Shown: in pieces, positions 37,522 through 51,002 of the stretch
Layout of the letters: each line of letters starts with the position of its first letter
How positions within the stretch are numbered: position 1 is the stretch's first letter
Assembly: GCA_036345935.2 (NCBI GenBank)
Contig: JADWOT020001916.1
Span: 526,071-590,070, forward strand
From: Taenia hydatigena
Lineage: Eukaryota > Platyhelminthes > Cestoda > Cyclophyllidea > Taeniidae
Length of the DNA: 64,000 nucleotides
Direction: 5' to 3'
The notes under the pieces: model-generated
What the model was told of the DNA's origin: nothing
The model's input: only the letters and a program-made list of their open reading frames with translations
The model's database searches: none
Position numbers and translations under genes: made by a program

Positions 37522-39446
37522 GTATGGGATTCTTTTGCCAAATGTCGCTAATAAGGTCTTTGAGGCAGTCAAGGGGTCTAAAATCTGTGAAGTCTTCAAA
37601 AACGCTTACGATATTGTGGCTAATTGGGTTGCGCAACGTTTTAGCAGGTACAATACCTCCCATCTGACCATGTACTAGAGGTCTCACCAATCCATCTACT
37701 CTACTCATGAATAGCTATTCTCGCAGTTACAATTTTTTCACTTCGCAATCCGATTACTAGCTCTGGAGCGAATGACATCTGACCTTGCATTCGATTACCT
37801 TTGAATTTTTGCTCAACCTACCAGTTCGTACAAATGCAGTCACTTTAATGGCAAGCTAACAAGGTGCGTGGGCATGGCAAATCTGAACTAGGTAGAACTC
37901 AGAAAAGATTCGAATTCTCCCCTAAAAAAACAAAGGCACAATGTACGCTTCCTGCTAAAGTCAAAATAAAAGTGCTGTGCATTATTAAGTTGTTAGCTAG
38001 CCACGTTCTCTCAAGTTTTAACAAGTCCGAATTGCGATAGTTAATCATCCCTATTTTCAGTTTAGGATTTCAAGAACGAATATAGAGGCCCTTTTGTCTG
38101 CATCTATCATAGATGATTTAAGGGCGATTTAACTATCTATCTAAAAGTCATTGGATCTTTACTTTGAAAAGTCAAACATATTCTCGCATTGCATTCGAGA
38201 TATATTATGCGGAAGTGCCTTTAGCCTGACAGTGAACACTTAAAGCGACTCAATGCTGACATTAGAATAGGAAACTATAGCTCGTTGAACAGAATTAAGT
38301 GCTTGGAGAAAAGAACAGAATAAATTAATCTGAGACTTAACCAAAGTTTGTTCTCAGGACCCTTTGGACTTGCTGGGTACAGCACTGCAGCAATCCGTTG
38401 CACTTGGAAGCATGCTTGTACATTCGCAACAGGCAAACTTGGACGTAATCTAGTCAGTAGCATAAAGTCAGTATAGCGTCCGTCTTAAATCAATAAGGAT
38501 ACACATCTTACTTTGTAAAAATGTGATCCCGTATGAAATCATGTACGATGAGATAGCTAAAATGAAGCTCACAGAAGATTTGCTAAAACAGGAAAAAGGA
38601 TCAGTGTCCTAAGAATTTTCTATATCGCACTGCTAAGAGAACAGAGAGCAAGTTGCTCAACATAAATATGTTTGAATTGGAGTAGATTAGACTGGCTAAA
38701 CATCGCATGAAATGTCCCTGCTGTATCGTTGGACTCCTTAGCCTGTGTATGCCATCGCTTTAATTGTGTCACAGCTCCTTTGCTCACTACTTCCAAATGT
38801 TACATCACCTTGACCTAGTGTTTTACCTTGTACAACAGTCAATAAGAGGTCGTGTGGTACTCATTTGTTTGTCTTCGTTTGCCACATTGGTGTGACCTGA
38901 TCAAAGCGGGTCGGTTTCGAGTGCGCCTATTAGAGAGACTGATTAAATAAGCTTCAAATCAAGTGCTCTTGCAACATCCTTATAGAACAAATTACAATCG
39001 ACTGCCATGGATCCTACCACATAGCAGCTTAGACACTTTGCAAAGTATGCATGGGCCTTCGGCTTATATCCCTGCAGCGGACCTCTCAGAATCCTTCTCA
39101 ACCAGCCTTGAGACCGTATTTAGCGACGTTAGACACGGAAGCTAATTGCAGCTGTAGCGCAAATTAGTTTTCGGTTTCCATTCCTTGGCCCTGCAAGTAG
39201 AGCCTACAAAATTTAATATGACAAACATTTCATTCGTCTGGTCATTACCATTTTACATACCTATGCGATGGCAGCACTGCCACTTTAGTGTCTCCTGCTG
39301 TTGCTGTGCATTAATAACAACCAACATTACGCCCTGCCAACCCTGTCTTACCACATATCCAACATAGTCTCCAGATTCTTAATTAATTTTAATGTCGTGG
39401 CTCGTTAATGTCACTTAAAGTGGCACTTTCCATTATGTCAATCAAA
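37522..39446. other. Interval without recognisable genes
   Basis: Only frames of up to 65 codons, none with domains or splice context. No repeat copy found in the window. Confidence 0.35.
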
Positions 39447-40410
39447 GCTACGACGAAACGCACTCGCAAACTTGGGTTCCAACGCTAGATAACGCATTCG
39501 GTGGCGCCCCAGGTCAGTGAAAATTTTTAGTGCTTCATCAACTTTGTGAAGATCATCTCATAAATTTGATGAAGAGGAGCGACGAAAAGGATTCCTTGAA
39601 TTGATAGTCTATCCCATTATTTGGTATTTTGTTTAGTTTATACTTTAGTGCCCTAGCGATTCGGTAACTAAGGACGTGGAAGTGCTTCACTCAGCTTGAT
39701 GGCGTTAGCAAAATAATCCTTCATGCTGCCACACCTTGCACCTGCTGAGAGTAGCTTCAAGTGTGAGTGCCTAAAAATAATGTCCATAAAACTTTTAAGC
39801 TTGTCAAATGGGTCAAAATATATCTTTCATAAAAACGGGGTGCGCTCCATAATAAAGGGACTGGGTATTCGATGGCGACTTGTTTGAGAACCGTATCTTC
39901 ATTTTCTTCTCAAAACCCATTATGAGCCCTCGATAATTATTATGGTCATGGAAATTTTCCAAGTCCTCATCATTGTTGTCACCTGCTACCATACCCATCT
40001 AAATGCGGTTTACTCATATGCATGTGTCCCGGTATCAGCACATACCGCAGTTGTCTGCCCATCATCACTGCCCAAGGCAACCTGTCTTTTGTTGTCCTTT
40101 GGCTGTCGGTTCTGCCTACCTGCACAGCCCACGTAGATTATTATTATCCATCATCAGCGGCTAAATGAATAGCTCGTCAACTCTTAGACACTTATCGACA
40201 GGAGTGTTTAATGCTACTTAGTACATGCGGCAACAGCAGAAGCGAGAACTGACATGAGCAAGTAGAGAAGAGCAAACAGAGCAACATTTTACAATCACAG
40301 ATCGGTGGCAATTGCATAAGCAGTTACGGGACGGTTGAATACACCCCGCTGCTCTCTGCAATTGTTGACCTTGGCTTTTGTCACCAGAGCTCGTCAACCT
40401 CATGCTATTT
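39447..40410 (+). repeat. ~1 kb direct repeat, copy 2
   Basis: Partner of 34,005-34,970. It keeps the segment atggagcgca, the run catcatcactgccca and the run cacagatcggtggcaattg, with point changes and small indels. The frame that is open in copy 1 reads VLKQVAIEYPVPLLWSA here before stops appear, so copy 2 cannot encode the same protein. Confidence 0.8.
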
Positions 40411-42929
40411 CATGTATCGCTGGTCGAAGTAGTAATGCAACACAGAACATGGCGACACTAGTGGAATAATAGAACATGTCTCATTTCTGTCCGATAGGGC
40501 TCAGCACCTGTACAAAGAATTAAAAAGGCTAAAAATATCCTAGAGATATGCGATTCATAATGGAAACCATCGCCATTTTACACACATTTGAGCCATGACT
40601 AACATCGGCTTGCAGGATAAAGAGTAGTGTCTTCATTCGTTCTCTCCTTTGCAGTCGTAAACTGGCATATTGTGGTAGGTGTTACACCACAGCACTATCA
40701 CTTCTCGTTAGGATCTTTCATTGGACAAGAATTTGATTTTATTTTAACAGCGGCTCAACATCAAGCTAACGTTTGATTCGCTAAATAACGGGCTCTTACA
40801 GCATTATTCGAAGAAGTAATCTTATTATTAGTAGAAGCGCAAGTGTACAAATCTTCGTCGACGTTTGTAAGTTCGGTCAGAAATGAATCTGCACCTCACT
40901 TTTATCCTCTTCCCCCAAATGCGTAGCCAGTTATTTAGCTGTATCAAGGTTGTTTCAAAAAAGCAATCAGTTATTAGGGTATGATAGAATTTAAAGATCC
41001 ACCACTGTACTGTGTATTCGTACAAAAGGACGACAAATAACGAAGGGAGAAGTTTATTCTACTTGGCTCAGTCTGAATTCACTCATGATGTGGTGTCCAA
41101 GGCCGGTCCTTAAAATCCCGAGAAGGTATGATATACTTGTTTGAGTAAATGCACCTCCATAGCCACTGTCGTTCAAGGAAGACAAGTCTCGTGACGCTAC
41201 GAACTGCATCTGCCACCGATACCATTGGTAAGGATAAGGAAGTGCGCTCCGAACTTGCATAGCCGTCATCACTTTGCCTCGTCCTTAATATCATCAAAGC
41301 TGTCGAAGAACATTCTTATCTGTTCATATTGACCCTCATAAGAAAGTAAAGGACGAAACAGAGAGACAAACTCCTTGCCTTTCCAAATGAGTGCCCTCGA
41401 TTGTCTTTTCGCGTCAAATGTGAAGCGTTGCTTAATGAGTATAGAACAACATCATAGATTGTTTCTGCTATTGTAGTACTAATGAAGGGGAAAAGGCCAT
41501 CCACGACACTTTTTGCTTCGACCTTTGCACGCCTGTAATGGGTATACATAGTAGATAAGAGCACTCTTCGTTGGTGAGATGGTAGTATTTGGCCCGAGGA
41601 AAAATTGATGAGTGTCATGCGTGTACGGAGTGCACTTCCTTCCTTTGGCAGATGTGGTTTGTTTCGCCATGAGCTCCGCATTCGCTGTTGCAGTGTATTC
41701 ATTTCAAATGACAGTAAGTCGGTATAAGATTAAGGAAAGGGAGGAAAACAAGAGGAATGTTAACTCAAGGTATTTAGCCACATCGCTGCACGAAAGCCAT
41801 CTACCAAAATCATAATCCTTCTCCTCCAGCTACCTATGCAAACATAAATCTGAACCAAAGTATGCAAGAAATGACAATAAAATACATGAAATTGCAAGCG
41901 CTGCTGACATTTAAACGCGAAAAGGAGACAAATTAAACTACAGATTGTATTTAGCGACCATTCGCTGTTGAATGCATTGATTCTTTGCCTAGGGAAATAT
42001 ATCGCGCCAAGAAATTTTATAAATTTAGTGCAAATATTAAATTATGATATCGCTCATGCAAACAGTTCCGTAAGCGCATAGGTTATGGGAGCATAGTGGA
42101 ATTCGAGTTTCACAGTTTATACATGATAATGCATGTCTCTTCGACCGTAGCACTTTGCAAGGAAGAGGGAGCAGTTTTGATTACACTAACTGATTGAAAA
42201 TACATTTACTTTACTGTTTTAGCAAAATTTTGTAGTTAAGTTCTAGTTACTTGGTCATTCATCGCTTTACAATGTTGTCGAGTAGTTGCATGGAGGCAAG
42301 CACTATGAGCGGAGTGCAACTAGTTTTCATCCGTTGCATGAAGATCTACAAAGACTCGGGATTGATGCCGCTGGAAACAGTTGTCTATCATAACTGCTAT
42401 TAGGCTGGCGCCGACCATCATTGATTAAACGAAGAGACGTTTGGGTACAGATCCATCATGATACGCTTCTTTTTCTCTTTGTGTCATAAGCCATCATACC
42501 CGGTCCAGTAGTGCCTCTTTGTTTATAAATACGCTCATTACTTGGATTGTGAAGCTCTATTCTTATTGAAAAACTTTAGTTAGGATTGAGTACAATGTTA
42601 ACAAACCAAATATAGGCAATAAAAGGCGATTCAATGCACAGAAGGCTGCGCCGCTCTTAGCGCAGCAAAATGATTTTATTGCAGAGTCCATGTTTCTCCT
42701 GGAAAAATTTCCATGATCCAGCAAAACAGTGCAGCACAGCATCGTTCACAGTAGTTGATAATGCTCTTTGCACTTTAAGGCACTCGCAAAAAGAGAATTT
42801 AGAGTGCAAAGAATTTCAACTCTTAAATGAGGTTCAGGGATTCAATTTTAGCGTTTAAAAGACACGAATTGGACAAAGGAGAGTTAAATTAGTTTCAAGA
42901 AGTCAATTATTATAAAGTAGAGTTTAAGC
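40411..42929. other. Interval without a supported gene
   Basis: A 128-codon minus-strand frame at 41,316-41,702 and two overlapping 72-codon ones at 41,054-41,297 are the only long frames. None shows a family motif. They could be exons of one minus-strand gene, but I cannot show a consistent splice chain. Confidence 0.3.
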
Positions 42930-44070
42930 AGAAGCAAATTAATGTCATCATTTTGAAGGGGACGAAATGAACTTAAGTCAAAATGGGTAAAGCTGGCGCA
43001 AAACGAAGAAGTAAATTGCTATCATTATCTTGAGAGGCATAGAATGGGGCCAAAACGGTGATTATTTGGCTTCACTTTGTGAGTCGAAACGAAGCTAGGC
43101 AAAAAATAAATGGATTTTTCTATATTAAGAGGCATGAGACGGAGCCAAAGAAAGTGTCAATTAATATCATAAAGTTGAGTTCCATAATTGGAGCAAAGAA
43201 AAAGCAAATAGGTATTAGCATTTCGGAAAGCATGAAATGGAGCCGAAGGAAAAGGAACTAATTTACAGCGCGGAAACATGTGAAATGGGGCCGAAGAAAG
43301 GAAATTAAAATTCACGAACTCGAAACGCATGGTATGGAGTTGAAGGGAACTAAATTAAGTTTACAAATCCAAAATGGATCAAATAGGTTTGAAGGAGAAA
43401 TAATTGGTTTCTCGAATTTAAATGCACGAAATGGAGATGAAGGAGACAAAATTGAACTAACAATGTCCAGATGGATGCAAATTGATTTGAGTAAGGGTAA
43501 ATTAACTTTATGGGACAATAGTCTAAAATCGAGCCGGTGGATTCAAAATGATTTTAAAAATGCTTAAATGATGAACTGGGACTGACTGGATTAGAATTGA
43601 CTCAATGTCGTAATACATGAAATGCATTTAAAATCAAAATTTTGTAAATGGAGAGTAAGATATTTTGCGATACGGAATGTACGGAATGGAGTCGAACGAT
43701 GATATTTTGATCTCTCGAAATCGAAACGCATGAAATGGAACCCTAAAGAAGAAAGCTTGGAAAAACCATTTTTCAGTCCGAAATGAAGGGATTTGAGCCT
43801 ATTAGGACCAAATTGATTTTGTGGTCTCGAGAAGATAAAAATGGAACGTTGAAGTAGAAATGGATTTTGCGATGCAAAATGCACGTAATGAACCCGACTT
43901 AAACGTAATTTAATTCACAACGTGGAAGAGCGCAAAGTGAAGCCGATTGAGGCGAGACTGATTGTGGATTGTCAAAAAGTCGGAAATGAAGGCAAAGGAG
44001 GAAAGATAGGTCCTGTATTACGAAATGTTTGTAAAGGAGCCGACTGAAGCGAAATTCACTTTGCGATGGC
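42930..44070 (+). repeat. Degenerate tandem array, period about 50 bp
   Basis: A core of the form gcatgaaatggagccgaagg recurs every 45-60 bp (sometimes about double). Examples start near 43,037, 43,131, 43,228, 43,276, 43,325, 43,424, 43,676, 43,728, 43,880, 43,930 and 44,030. Between cores lies an aaattaa/ttcacaa-type spacer. Units are strongly diverged, so the array is old. The 95-codon plus frame and the minus-strand frames inside it are products of the repeat and are not genes. Confidence 0.85.
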
Positions 44071-45766
44071 AAGATCGCCGGCATGGTTTGCAGACTGTGC
44101 CAATGGCACTACAGCTCTTTTGTATGTCTGCCGCATCTTCGCACCATTGTGGAAAGAAAACCAGCTTTGCTTGATGCCGTTCTATGCGCAATGAATCCTA
44201 CCAACATTCTAGGCCTTTTATGATGCAAGGTGTTGGCTGAAATTGCAAAGGGCTTTAACTATAGTAGCAGTCTTGCGCAAACCAAGGGGGTGTCGGACCA
44301 ATATTTGCAGAGATCAATCCAGAGCAGATTGTCGGTTTTATGGGCGTCGCGCAACTTCTCAAAATTTGTTTAAAATGTGCTTTAAGCGACCTACCGCTAT
44401 AGCAGACAAGGTTTCTGTTTTGACAAGGTTTCACTTCGCAGTGCATGCTAGTAAGCCTTAGTGGATGACAAAATTCGCTTTTAAGGCAATTAAACTTTGT
44501 ATTTACTCACTGCATGAGCGTCACTCTCAAGACTCGTTTTACAAATGGTCCACGCTCTCAATGCCTTCGCAGTGGTGGGAACCATGTCAACTTTCTCTCA
44601 TCACAAAGAGCTGCATTCAGTATATGTTCCATTCAAGTAGCTTCGAGTCACTTCGCCAACGCGCATGCCACTTTTGACGAACCGACAATGTTGATGCATA
44701 CACAAGTAGAAATTCAACTGCGTTTAGTCGCCTTTACAGGCATAAAATGGTAGTAAGGTTGACTTTACATCCAGCGCTGGAAATCTTTCGTGACAAACCC
44801 CGCAACTAAAAATGTCCTTTTTAATTGTATGCAGTGCAATCATTAGGGCGTGAAAGTACTCTGCCTAGAAAGTCGATTTAGAATTGTCATCTGTAGACAA
44901 ACATTCGCTTTACCTTGCTGGACAGACCTATGCATTGAATATGCTTAAATCGCTCTCCTTCATTTTGGAACCCATGTGCACGCCTGAGTAACTTGTGACT
45001 TTTGATTTTCTTACTGAATGATAAAGACAAAGATGCATCAGGTGTGATCAACGCTTCAAACATCCATGCCATTTTCTGCATTGTGCGCACCCCAAATCAC
45101 ATCACTTTTCCAATCTGCCTAAGAATGTACCCACTAGTAGAATTCCGTCAAATATTATTTGCATGGCTCTTTGATAACTTCAAAATATTTAGTCACCTTA
45201 AAAGCAGGCACCTTGGGGGGAGGCAAAGAATCCTTTTTTCGCCAGCATTTAGTCGGCGTTTGTTTGAGTGCTGCCTTTGATTTCAAATCCAACTTGACCT
45301 TCACTACAATTGCAGGCCGCCTGAGGATATGACCTCTGAATAGAGGTCAACGAGTAGTCCTGACGCCGTGAAGTGCTGAGTCTGAAAATTGATGAGTTTC
45401 TTCGAAACCACCAGTTTGTCCACTCAAGTCGCAATCACTCGACGCCTTTTCACTATTCGAATTGCACTTCGAACCGCTCCACTTCAATAGTGCTGCATTC
45501 TCTGCGGTCGTTATATCAGTTCTTGATTTCTTCAGCAGCTTTTTTAGTTGAATTCTGCTTTGTCTACTCTCTGAACACTTTTATACGCCTCGGAAGTATC
45601 GACCCAAAGGCTTAATGTCAGTCACGCTAAATGAAGGGCTAATTGAAGAGACAGAACAAAAGAAGAACAAATAAGTGATTTGTTGCTGGAGGTCGCGTGG
45701 CATTCTTTTCCCCTTCCATTGTACCGCTTTCTCGCTTTCATTCCTTGAGTTGGGCTGCAAATACAG
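44071..45766. other. Interval without recognisable genes
   Basis: Several frames of 60-92 codons on both strands with no domain, repeat or splice evidence. Confidence 0.3.
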
Positions 45767-46171
45767 TCGGTGCCTACAAATACGAGAAACAATGAAGAGG
45801 CGACTGTAGCGGTTGGCCGCACACTGATTGCGGCCACGGTAATTTTGTCAATTATCTCAATGCCATTGCATGCAGAAGTGATCGGTGAAGTAGATGATGA
45901 ACACAAAGCCCTCATTTACAGGCACCAAAACTATGGTAAAGCAATGGGAAAAACATGCAACCACGTTGACACGCTGGACGTCAATTCCGACAGTCGCTAC
46001 CCATTTATTGCAGATGTCTTGCAAACCAGGATTGCAATACATAAGCGTGCGCAGAAAAGAAGACAAACGAAGAATCCAACTCATTCGACTCCTTTGACTG
46101 TGTGCAGCGGATTGGGTCTCCTTTCATCGATATGTAACCATACTTATTGGGGCTCTCAAGACGAATCCTAA
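45767..46171 (+). CDS. Orphan frame with one hydrophobic segment, possible exon
   Basis: After an AG at 45,765-45,766 (ctgcaaatacag) the frame is open for about 134 codons to a TAA. Near its start is a hydrophobic stretch (VGRTLIAATVILSIISMPLH) that could be a transmembrane helix or signal anchor. An acidic run (EVIGEVDDEHKAL) and a basic tail (HKRAQKRRQTKN) follow. A possible donor, TATG followed by GTAAAG, lies at about 45,934, so the coding part may end there. I do not recognise the protein. Confidence 0.22.
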   Translation, partial: SVPTNTRNNEEATVAVGRTLIAATVILSIISMPLHAEVIGEVDDEHKALIYRHQNYGKAMGKTCNHVDTLDVNSDSRYPFIADVLQTRIAIHKRAQKRRQTKNPTHSTPLTVCSGLGLLSSICNHTYWGSQDES

Positions 46172-49100
46172 AAAGGCATTAATTTTAAGCAGAGACAGAT
46201 GACTGGAGAAAAGGATAGGCTTAAATGCGTCCATTCGAAAAATAACATTCAGTAGGTAAAAGAGGTGCAAATAAGAGTGGGTGCTGAAGAGGTGCCAGGT
46301 CGCTGAAACGAGAGCCATTGCAAATTTAAGGCTGAACGACACTGCCTCTTTCTTTGCTTTTCCAGCATTTAGGTCTCACAGATAGCTTTATGTGTACCTC
46401 ATGTTTCTTTGAAAACGTGCTCAGACATATGCCCTCATTTTGTCACTTTTATCGTTTCTCTTTTCATTTCCTGCTTTTAGAGTTCTTTCGTGATTACATT
46501 TTAGGGCCTTTTAACCCGTCATTTGCCAGGACCCAAAGCCATCGAGTGCATTAGCACCGTCCATTCAACTAGCAATGCTGGCTGTAACAAACGGGATCGG
46601 GTTTAGATGGTACCACGCATGTGCCATGAGAAAAAATTTTTCTAAACCTGCAATCGCACAAAAACCATGTGCCCTTTTCACCATTTCCATGTAAGCTACT
46701 ACAATAATCCCCATTTGCCTGCAAATGCTTTATGCTAGTCAATTATATGGTCCTTTGGTCAGTCAGGCAACCAGTAGGTCTCAATGCATGCGATACTTTC
46801 GCTGTTGTTTTCATTGGCTTGTAGCCAAAATGCACCAAGAAGTAACCAACGTTTTGATTACGACCCGCCATTAGAATAGGAGATAAAAATTAAAAAAACC
46901 AAAACCATATGTAACAGTAAGCAGCCGATAAAAGGGCAGTGCTTGCTCTTTAAGCGCAGTATGTTTGAGAGCGTGCGCACAGAATGAACAACCAACATTG
47001 TTCGGTAGACACCTCATGCAATCGCTGTTCCGTATAGCCTCTTTTAAATGGTGGAACTCATTAAGGCACAGATCTCCTGACGGCGCGGATAGAGGCAGCG
47101 CATGCTTTCCATTTCATCCCGAATATCATCATTTTAAAACTCATGTGCCTCTGATAGTAATTAATCTTTTCCATACGACCTCCTTCCGAATTCGCTTATC
47201 GCATCCATCATCTGGCAGTCTAATTTATGCCTCACGAAAAAGTAACTTCAACTCGAATTTTTCCTTTGAATAAACTCATAAGTAGGCAAAAGACATTTAA
47301 GGCTAAGCTTATGGGACACTATTGACAGTTCAGAGAGGATGTCACGTATTGAACTCACTCTTATTCAAAGAAAGTTTTAAAAGGTAAGAAATATCGATTA
47401 TTTTTTAGATCTCGCCTTAAAATGATCACTAACCACATTCCGCAAGACTGCTTCATAAAACCGGCGGATTTGCATTCGGTTTTCATGAAATTTGTTTTAT
47501 AATTACACGTGGAGAACAAGTTCTTCATGCAACCACTCAAGACTAATTTAACGCTTGCAAAACCACCACGTTTCAAGCACAACAACCCAGGCTGTTTGAC
47601 AATATTGATGGTTACCTCTAAGTTTACCAGGAGAAATGTTCATTTCTGACGAATAGTGCAGAATATACTCAAGGATGGTAGAGTTAAGGAAAATCAAAGG
47701 TTTTGTTCGATAAATTAATTAAGACTCCAAACATTATTTACAGTGAATGACACAGACTATGAACAGATCGTGTTACCTTGCAATCATGTGACTCATTTAT
47801 TTTGCTGAGTCGGCCGTTCGCTAATGAAAGCATCCTAATTTCTATCAATGTTTCTTCGTGAAAGCGCTCAGCCAGCTGTTGTGCCATCGGTGTTAGTATT
47901 TAATAAGACTGGGGCAGATATTATTGATAAGTCCTGCTCTTAATGATTCATCGTGCTCTTTCTCCAACTCAAATTTTTGCTTATCTACACTTTGTTTATT
48001 TATGAGAAAGATTGGTGACCGTGGCAAGGCTATTTCCGAAACATATATGGCAATTTGTTAAAATGATAAAGTGCCAACCTGCATCCGATTGGCTACTGCT
48101 AGCCACGCTGTCTCCTGTTTTGCCATTCCAGTGGACATGACTGCGTGGCACACAAAGATAATTGAGTATTGTAGACGTGGACAAGTCTGCCACAAAATTT
48201 GACCAATACGATATTAGACTTTGAAAAATGCGAGACTATACGGTATAACAACACATGAGGTCTTTGCCGTCTCTACGATGACCAAACACTTGAGACTGGC
48301 TAATAATGAGAGGGCTGCTCTATTCCCCTTACTCGGTAGACATGCTAACATAAAGTGCTCGAATCACTACATGGCAATCAAGGCCACAATTCCTAAGGCT
48401 TACTTTATGCTAAATTATGTGATTCGATTGGAATCTAAAAGATCCACCCAGCACTAATAAATTAGTAAAGAAAGAGGCAGGTAAACTGATAGACGCACTT
48501 TTATGAAATCTCTGATGATGCGCACTCAATTGCACAACCGAAAAACGGGAACTCAGGCCCTTAAATATACCCTTCTGAAGTAAAGAACAGCAGCTAATTT
48601 GCCAACCGACGATTTGCTGCTTAGAATGCTAGGGATGATTTCCTTGCCAAACACAGAAGTAGCAATCATCAGTGTTGCGGATTCCGAACTGTGAGCAAAT
48701 GGGAAGAAATATGAAGCTTCAATGTAGATGAGCCGGTCCTAGCCCCAAGGGATGCGTTAGTGACACAGCTAAACGAATTGATGAAGCACTGCTCAGGGAG
48801 GTAGATGCGATCCAACTGCGAAATCAGTGCAGCACCCGTTGCTTCCATATTTTAGGACTGGGTTATAAAGGTGCAGAATAAATTTCCAATCGTCACTGAA
48901 ATCACTTTTAAAACTGCATCTGCTAGTGATTGCTGGAAAATAAGGTTTTATCTACCAAACCCTATTTCTTAGACCGACGAAAGGCGGATTCACACTGTTT
49001 TATCTAACTCAACTAGAATTCGACTAAAAAGAATTTTCAGTTACGCAACTTTGAAGCTGGGTGCTAAGTTACTCCACCCTCTTTAAATGCTTTGTGACGA

Positions 49101-50769
49101 ATGCAGACAGTGATTCTCTAATAGATTTTAGACCAAGTGAGTCCTTTTAAGACAACTAAGCTTAAGCTGCATCCAATAGCGTCATTCGGAAGTTGGTGAT
49201 GTGAGTGTCTGTGATATGAAAGAGAAATTCGCATGTGCTTAGAATATTCAAGGCACAAAGTTGCTCCAGCCTTGTGGCACTGCCTACTAATAGGCTACTT
49301 TAAAACATCGCTGATCCTTCATCGCATTTGCGGCGGCGTGCGGTATCTGCTCAAGTATCCTTTCTAACAAAAGATGCAAAGCACAGCAATGAAGGAACCA
49401 TAGGAAGGGGATGCGACACTCAATGTTTTTATGCATCATATTACACGATGAAGTGGGATGGAAGTAGAGTCGTTACCTTTAGTAACCCATGCGTCCGAAA
49501 TCCCCCGAAAAAGGATTTTGTGTTGGTGCGAGTGTAGAAAAATTATAGTTGGATGAGTTGAGCTGTAGAAAAATTGAAACTTACAGGTCAAAATGTAAGT
49601 GAATGATTAAATTGTGCTTATTTAGAAAATTCTGCTTAAGGAAAAGGGAATTACGAAGGCAAGTATCTAATTGTCACAACGAAGTAAATTACGAGTCAGA
49701 TGGCAGATGCAACGTTACTCGACTAGACCGATTTAATGCACAGGTTGTAGTCGAGAAGGTTGCAAGTAGGGTCACTCGAACTTTTACCCCTGCGTGTTGT
49801 GCATTCATCGATATTCAAGTTTAATACGTTGTGTAAAGCAAAGCCTATTCCATGTGAAAGCGGGTCCTTAGTCATGCGTGATTAGAAAACTAAGTATTTA
49901 ACATATTGTAGTGAATAAAGAATAGCTTCCAATTTGTTCTGTATCGAGAAGATTAATAAAGAGAGGATGGGTCAAAGAACCTCCAGCCCACCGTAAAGGT
50001 AAAAATTAACGATTCGGTTTGAATTTTGTTGATAAAATCGAAGATTTAATGGATGAGTAAGACCACGTTTAATTGAAAAGAGGAAAATTAAGGGCCTGCG
50101 AGAACGGTGCCAAATATAGAGACGAGACTATTTGGTTCTGCAGTCAAGCAGTGTTGGTGCATGCTTGGTCAGGGAAAAGGAAAGACTGAAGGGCATGTAT
50201 GGGAGAGATATCCTAGAAACGTAAGTTTCCAAGTGTTGAAAAAGAGTATTGAAAGGGTAGAACGAATGTGATGGGGTGGAATATGTGTGTGTAAGACGGT
50301 GTGCGCTTGTAACATTCTAGTTTGCTTCAATCATGATGAAGACAGTTGAAGACGAATGGATTCTTCTCCGTCTCTAGTCGTCTTCATTGCGATCGAAGTA
50401 CGATGAATCGCTACATTAATATACATAGGTACCCGCATTATCCATCAGTCATCAGTTAGTCATTAATCTCGGTTGTCTAATTGGTTTGCTGGTCCAACTG
50501 TTTGTGGTTTTCGCAGTTGCCTCAAACTATTAGAATACGTTGAGTAACTGCATTCCAGTGCGACAGATTGTTTGCTTTGCTTCAATTTCTCGTTCTGTGT
50601 CATGTCTCTAAACCTCCTAAGAATTGCACGCATTTTTTTGCGTATATTTCTTATGCAGACACTTTTTAATCCACCACCAAAAAGTCCGTGGTCTTGAATC
50701 TCTCGCAAGTGCAAATTGAGAATGCTGTATTGAAGAAGGGTGTGGATGCTTGCGCCTTGCTCTAGACAG
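46172..50769. other. Gene-poor interval
   Basis: Frames of up to 110 codons (50,463-50,795 minus) with no recognised motif. No arrays, RNA genes or internal copies were seen. Confidence 0.35.
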
Positions 50770-51002
50770 ATTTTCCACACGGCATTATAACCCACCGTTG
50801 TATTATGCTCTGCATCTTAAGGGGACTGTGCCTACACGAGTAAGTAGTCGCGTTTTCCAATCAATACAAAGATTATGTCATTCATGGCGCATTTATGTGC
50901 TTGCAGAACTGCTGCCTGCCAGTCCCATCAGAGTGGCTGTCACTACTGATTGCCTCGACGATGAGCGTGCTGATTGAGCCACTGAATGCGATGCAGATGG
51001 TG
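50770..51002 (+). CDS. Two small exons, weakly TMEM205-like
   Basis: Exon A (50,770-50,839) follows cttgctctagacag and ends at a consensus donor (CGA then GTAAGT), reading STRHYNPPLYYALHLKG. Exon B (50,907-51,002) follows tttatgtgcttgcag and ends at GTG then GTGAGG, reading WLSLLIASTMSVLIEPLNAM. The junction is phase 0 and the intron is 67 bp. Exon B resembles the TMEM205 helix ending in a conserved E-P with a Met six residues after the proline. Exon A resembles the preceding F-P-x-Y-F segment only loosely. Helical membrane character is clear but the family match is weak. Other exons, including the N-terminal helix and the C-terminal segment, were not found. Confidence 0.25.

Noticed and set aside
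41316..41702. 128-codon minus-strand frame
   Set aside because: No domain, signal peptide or splice pairing that I could defend; about the length expected by chance in 64 kb.
43280..43567. 95-codon plus-strand frame
   Set aside because: Entirely made of the ~50 bp tandem repeat.
50463..50795. 110-codon minus-strand frame, basic and helix-prone
   Set aside because: It overlaps the better-supported plus-strand exon candidate and has no recognisable motif.
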